A DNA stretch of 64,000 bases from Methanobrevibacter sp. (GTDB lineage: Archaea > Methanobacteriota > Methanobacteria > Methanobacteriales > Methanobacteriaceae), in NCBI RefSeq assembly GCF_017409525.1, contig NZ_JAFQSO010000013.1, positions 1 to 64,000 of the forward strand. Reading direction: 5' to 3'. How positions within the stretch are numbered: the stretch's first letter is position 1; each line of letters begins with the position of its first letter. The notes under the pieces were generated by a model. That model worked only from the letters and a program-made list of their open reading frames with translations, was not told where the DNA came from and did not search any database. Below are positions 59,001 to 64,000 of the stretch, one piece after another. Position numbers and translations under genes: made by a program.

Positions 59001-62000
59001 AAAAATTAAATGTTTTCCTTAAAATAATCGCAGATTTCAGTGCAAGGACAAATTTCACATTGAGGGGAAATAGGTTTGCAGATATTCTGACCGAATTGCA
59101 CCATTAAATCATTCAATTTAATCCACAAATCCTCAGGAGCAATCTTGCACAGTTCCACTTCTGTCTCTTCAGGATCTTTCGTATCTACCAAGCCCATACG
59201 ATTTGATATTCTGTGAACATGAGTATCTACCGGAATTGCAGGAAGTTCAAAAGCAAACACCATGACACAATTTGCGGTTTTACGGCCAACACCCGGAAGC
59301 TTAACAAGCTCTTCAACAGTATCCGGAACTTCACCGCCATATTGGTCAATTAAAATCTGTGAAACTTCAACAATCCTGCCTGCTTTCACATTATAGAAAC
59401 CGGCAGGTTTAATTAATTCCTTGATATCGTCAATTGGAGCTTCAACAATCTCATACATATCTTTATATTTGTTGAATAAGTTTGCAGTAGCCTGGTCTGT
59501 ATTTTCATCCCTTGTCCTTTGAGATAAAATTGTCCTAATCAATACCTGATAGGGATCATGGTCCAGGAATGTTCTTATCTCAAAAGTATTATCCAGTTGA
59601 TTAACAAGTTCAATAACACGCTCTTCTTTATTCACTCTACCAACTCCAATTCAAAGCCCAATTCAGCCATTGACTCAATAAAGTTTGGAAATGACACATC
59701 AAACACTTCACCATTTGTAATTTCAATGTCATGCCTTAAGCCTATCAGTGAAAATGCCATAGCCAGCCTATGGTCTCCGTGTGAGTCAACAACACCCGAA
59801 CCAACACCGCCAGTTATGCTCATTCCATCTTCTCTTTCAGTTAATTTACAGCCCAGTTTTTCAAGTTCCCTGCAAGTCGTATCAATCCTATCTGTCTCTT
59901 TAACTCTTGCATGAGCAACTCCCGTGATATTAGTTGTACCCTCAGCCAAAGCTGCAAGAACCGCAACGGTTATTAATAAATCAGGAGCATTGGACAAATC
60001 CACATCAATAGCTTTTAGCTTGCCATCAGATCCGATTTCAACATAATCTTCGCCACGGATGATCTTAGCCCCCATTTGCTGCAGAATATCTAAAATTACT
60101 TTATCTCCTTGCTTTGAATTTCTAAATAGATTTTTAATTTTGGCTCTGCCACCATTAATGGCTATTAGAGCTAAAAGGTAGGATGCTGAGGAGTAATCAC
60201 CTTCAACAGTATAGTCACAAGCAATGTAGGGCTGTTTTGTAACCTTAAACTCATCAATTCTGCAACTTTGATGCTCCTTATCACAGGTTTCGTGCTTTAG
60301 ATAGTACCCTTTTAGTGTTTTAACCCCAAATTTTCTCATAATATCCAAAGTCATATTCACATAGGGCCTTGATTTGAATTCAGGCAACACATATAATGTA
60401 ACGCCGTGCTCTGAAAGTGGGGAAGATATCAAAATAGATGAAATGAACTGTGAGCTGACATTCCCATAAATGTTGGTCTCACCACCAATATACCCCGATT
60501 TGATTAATATTGGTGCTTTTTCATTATCATTTAACGATTCCGTTTCGATTCCTAAAGGTTGCAGCGCCCCCATTAGCAATCCCATCGGACGGGTTTTAAG
60601 AGAATCATCGCCGGTTAAAATCACTTCATTGTCACTCAAGGCGGAAACTGAAGTCATCAACCTCAAGGTAGTTCCAGAATTAGCCAAATCAATTGGACCT
60701 TTTTGACCATTATGGAGTTTGCCGCCAGTACCCACGACTTCCAAATAATCTTCAGTTCTATTAATTTGCGCCCCCAAAGCTTTGCAAACTCTTATTGAAG
60801 CCAATGTATCTTCAGAATATAGAACATCATATAATCTTGATGTGCCCTTTGCCAAAGATGCTAAAATAACGGCCCTGTGAGAATAACTTTTAGATGGTGG
60901 CGCTTTAACAACCCCTCCAATCTCTGAAATATTTTTTACCCTAAGATTCATTTTAACCAACCAAAAAGATATGATACTAGCTATATCTCTCCAAACTTCA
61001 AATATAAACTTTAATTTTTTAAATTGATGAATTCAATCATCCTTTGAATTATAAGACAACTAAAATACTTTTTCAATAGTTAGAATATTATGATTATTCT
61101 CATATCTATAATCAATTCCATCTGCATTCTTTCGAACTATTGTTAAGCCTAATCCTCCAATATCTCTTTGATCTGCTTCGAGAGTTAAATCAGGACCTAC
61201 CTTATTTAATGGATTAAACTCTACTCCTTCATCTATAAAATTCATTACTATCCTCAGAGGGTCTTTTAAAAGTCCATATTGGATTTTTATTTCTCCCTCT
61301 TTTTCATATGCATAATTACAAATATTTACAAACAGTTCTTCAATAATTAACTCCAATTTTAATTTAGATTTTATTGAAACCCCTTTATCCTCAAGGAATT
61401 CTTCAATTTTCAATAAAAGTAAATCTAAATCATCTGTATTGGATTTTAAAATAATTTCTTCCATATTTAAACCATCGGTCTGATTTAATTCGTCATCTCT
61501 TAAAACATTAAAGAAACTTATATCGTGTTCATCTCTTAAGATTCTAGGAGGTTTGACTTGAGCAGGAGAAGTTCCTCTAGCAACCATTAATTCTTTATAG
61601 AGCAAATATGTTTCTGGTTGCACGAAATAGAGCTCTGTTTTTCCAATTATGCTTTTTTCAATTTTATTACGTAAAACAGAATCTGTTGCACAGAAATTCT
61701 CATTCAATTTTTCCTGAATGATTTCTCTCGTTACATCTTCCGGCAAATCCTCAACTTCCATTAAATAAACATATTTCATAGGCAATGAGTCATAATCAAC
61801 ATAAACTGAAAAATCTATTAAATCGAAACCGAAATCTTTTTCTGTTTTATATGCTGCTGCTCTTAGGTGTTCTCCGTTAACTTTCTCACCAGCCAAACAT
61901 AAACATTGGTCCAGCCTGTATAAAAATTCTATCATTGGAGTGTTATTATATCTTCCAGTACAACGAACGACATCTTTCATCCGGTAACGATAAAATCCGG

Positions 62001-64000
62001 ACAGATTAGTTGTGATGATTTCATAATCCTTTCCTTCTTCTAATTTATCCATAGTCACTATTTTACTGTAGTCACCATTAGCATCCACTGGTAAAAATTC
62101 ATAAAACATGCTGTCAGGTATTAGGACAGCATCAGGATTGTTTAATTCTGTAAAAAGTGAAAATATGCCTTCAGATGCAGTCAATCCAACTAATGCAAAA
62201 TTAAAGTCAGGAGCTGTAAACTCTTTAATTTTCTCAAGATAATTAATAAATCCCCCCGATCCGCATCCTATAAGAAGCGACATTCTTGGCCAAATTTTAG
62301 GAATAATAGGCTCATCAAAACCTTCTTCAAATATTTTTCTAAGTTCCCCTGCTCTTTCCGGCATCGGTTCTATTTTTCCAAGCAAACTTTCACGAACCTC
62401 ACTAGGCATTTTTATGGATTCATCAATTGTGCCATTTTCAATATCATTGACTAATAGTTCCCAATTGCCTTTAATGTAACGTAGAAATTCTAAAAACAAA
62501 CTGACAAAACTAGTTATTGTAAATGAAATGTCAGGATTGACTAATGCAAAACGTACATGAATATACCGAATATTAGTTCCAGCACTAGGAATTAAAGCTT
62601 CAATGGGTGATGTGGTAACCTCAGAGATCATATCGCCAAAAACATCCATTATTTTACCAGAAATAGAGCCATAAGTATCTCCAGAAGGTAATTTGGACAT
62701 AGAAAGTTCAGTTAAATTTAAAAATGGATATTTGATCCAGTCCAAACCAACTTTTTCAGCAAACAAATTAAATAGATAAGCATAATTATATTTCATATTG
62801 ATTTCTTGATTAAGAGAGGTGGTAGGTATCCTTTTAGGGTTTCCCATTGTACCTGAAGATTTTGCATAATGAATTACATCATAGGATGTTAATAAATTCT
62901 TTTCCCCCTTTTCAGTCATTCTATAAATGTAATCAGCATAACTATCATAATCAGTTATAGGAACCTTATTTTGATAGTCTTCAATGCTTTTAATGTTTGC
63001 AAAATCATATTTTTGCCCATACTCGGTATCTTCATTATCCTTAATAATCTTCATTAACAAAGCAGTATTATATTTCATAGGACTCTGTGTCATGACCTCT
63101 AATGATTTACGAACATCATTTCCCTGTGAAATAAAATTTAAATAAAATTGTTCCGAAAAGGATAATTCAGAAATATCAATATCACTCAAATCCATGATTC
63201 AACCTCAAACTATTCAAAAGTCAATATGTCTACAAATCCTGTTGATTCAAATACCTCCATCACAATATCCTGAACATTAGTTACTTTCATAGACCCCTGT
63301 TTGTTCATTGTTTTTTGAGCAGATAAAATTATTCGAAGCCCCGCACTTGAAATATAAATTAGATCAGATAAATCAAAAGTTAACTCTTCGACATCATTTA
63401 AATCGTTTTCAAGCACTTCTTTAAGTTTGGGAGCATTTTTTGAATTTAATCTACCGGTTAGTTTAATCTCTAATTTTTTTCCGTCTTTGTGTTTTTCTAT
63501 ATCCATAAATTCACCAATTACATTTTAGGAATAACAATCTTATTATTATTTAGTTTAACATTATAATTATAGTTATGTTCTATATCCTTTGAAAAGTTTT
63601 TGATAATTTTAATCCCCATGTCTTCTTTTTTCTGGAAATCTTTTTCAATGTCAAAAGGAACACCATTATCCTGGAAATAAATAATTACCTCATCAGTATT
63701 TTTATAAAGAATCCTAATATTTAGATATTTATCTTTCTTAGATTTATATGCATAGGAAAAGATTGCTGTACCCATTTCCTCAAGAATTAGTTGTATTTTC
63801 AATTTAATTTCATCATCCAAATCATCGTCCACTAAATTTTGGTCAATATTTTCAACAACATCTAACAACTCCTCTTCAGATTCAACATATACCGCATAAG
63901 TATCTTCACTAGGAAACAGATTTTCATCCATTATTACAAAATCACTTAAGGATTTGGGGAATTTTTTAGTTTTTAATTTAATTAAGAAAGGTATACTAAG

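Overview
The window is AT-rich archaeal DNA. The host is most likely a Methanobrevibacter-like methanogen (Methanobacteriales). The right end (about 57.9-63.9 kb) carries chromosomal genes: cysteine synthase, EPSP synthase, endonuclease III, and a GH3-type protein fused to an anti-sigma-like ATPase next to STAS and HATPase genes. Everything to the left (1 to about 57.8 kb) is one large provirus. It continues beyond the left edge, so only its right end is visible and no left attachment site can be seen.

The provirus reads almost entirely on the minus strand, so its transcription order runs right to left. At the right end are an integrase (56.6-57.8 kb) and probable lysogenic-conversion genes: a small Ig-like surface protein, a short ORF, and a coiled-coil GIY-YIG-type protein. 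A plus-strand ribbon-helix-helix regulator (52.66 kb) faces the long early operon across a promoter with palindromic sites. The early operon (52.4 to about 16 kb) starts with recombination and replication genes: an annealing-like protein, an OB-fold-like protein, MCM and an XPD/DinG helicase. It continues with dozens of tightly overlapping small genes, including thymidylate synthase, HNH and AP2-type proteins, and many four-cysteine mini-proteins, and it ends with PCNA and an XPF-type nuclease. At 16-24 kb there are also a proteasome-like Ntn hydrolase, an ASCH protein and zinc ribbons. The late block (16.5 kb to the left edge) holds a holin-like protein, ParB-like nuclease plus cytosine-5 methyltransferase, both terminase subunits, portal, a MuF protein fused to a zinc metalloprotease, prohead protease, capsid, connectors, tail terminator-like protein, contractile sheath and tail tube. 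The virus therefore looks like a contractile-tailed, myovirus-like head-tail virus of a methanogen.

The most unusual content is non-coding. A segment of about 745 nt (25.85-26.59 kb) folds into about 20 perfect hairpins and junctions, ends in a hairpin followed by a U-run, and lies less than 1 kb from a virus-encoded tRNA-Leu(UAG). Size, ornateness and tRNA-proximal viral location resemble the giant phage RNAs GOLLD and ROOL, which were described from bacterial and phage sequences. A second structured region (6.79-7.46 kb, up to 7.63 kb) sits inside the head-gene block, and a third, smaller one (52.84-53.16 kb) lies between the regulator and the conversion genes.

A second tyrosine recombinase (24-25 kb, plus strand), paralogous to the integrase but with Lys where the integrase has Arg, ends 10 bp from the tRNA. 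Several regulatory palindromes are visible: a perfect 22-bp palindrome before the ParB/methyltransferase genes, an 11+11 bp inverted repeat before an RHH-helicase pair, heptamer iterons beside MCM, and inverted repeats around the integrase TATA box. All functional calls come from reading the sequence; no database search was run.
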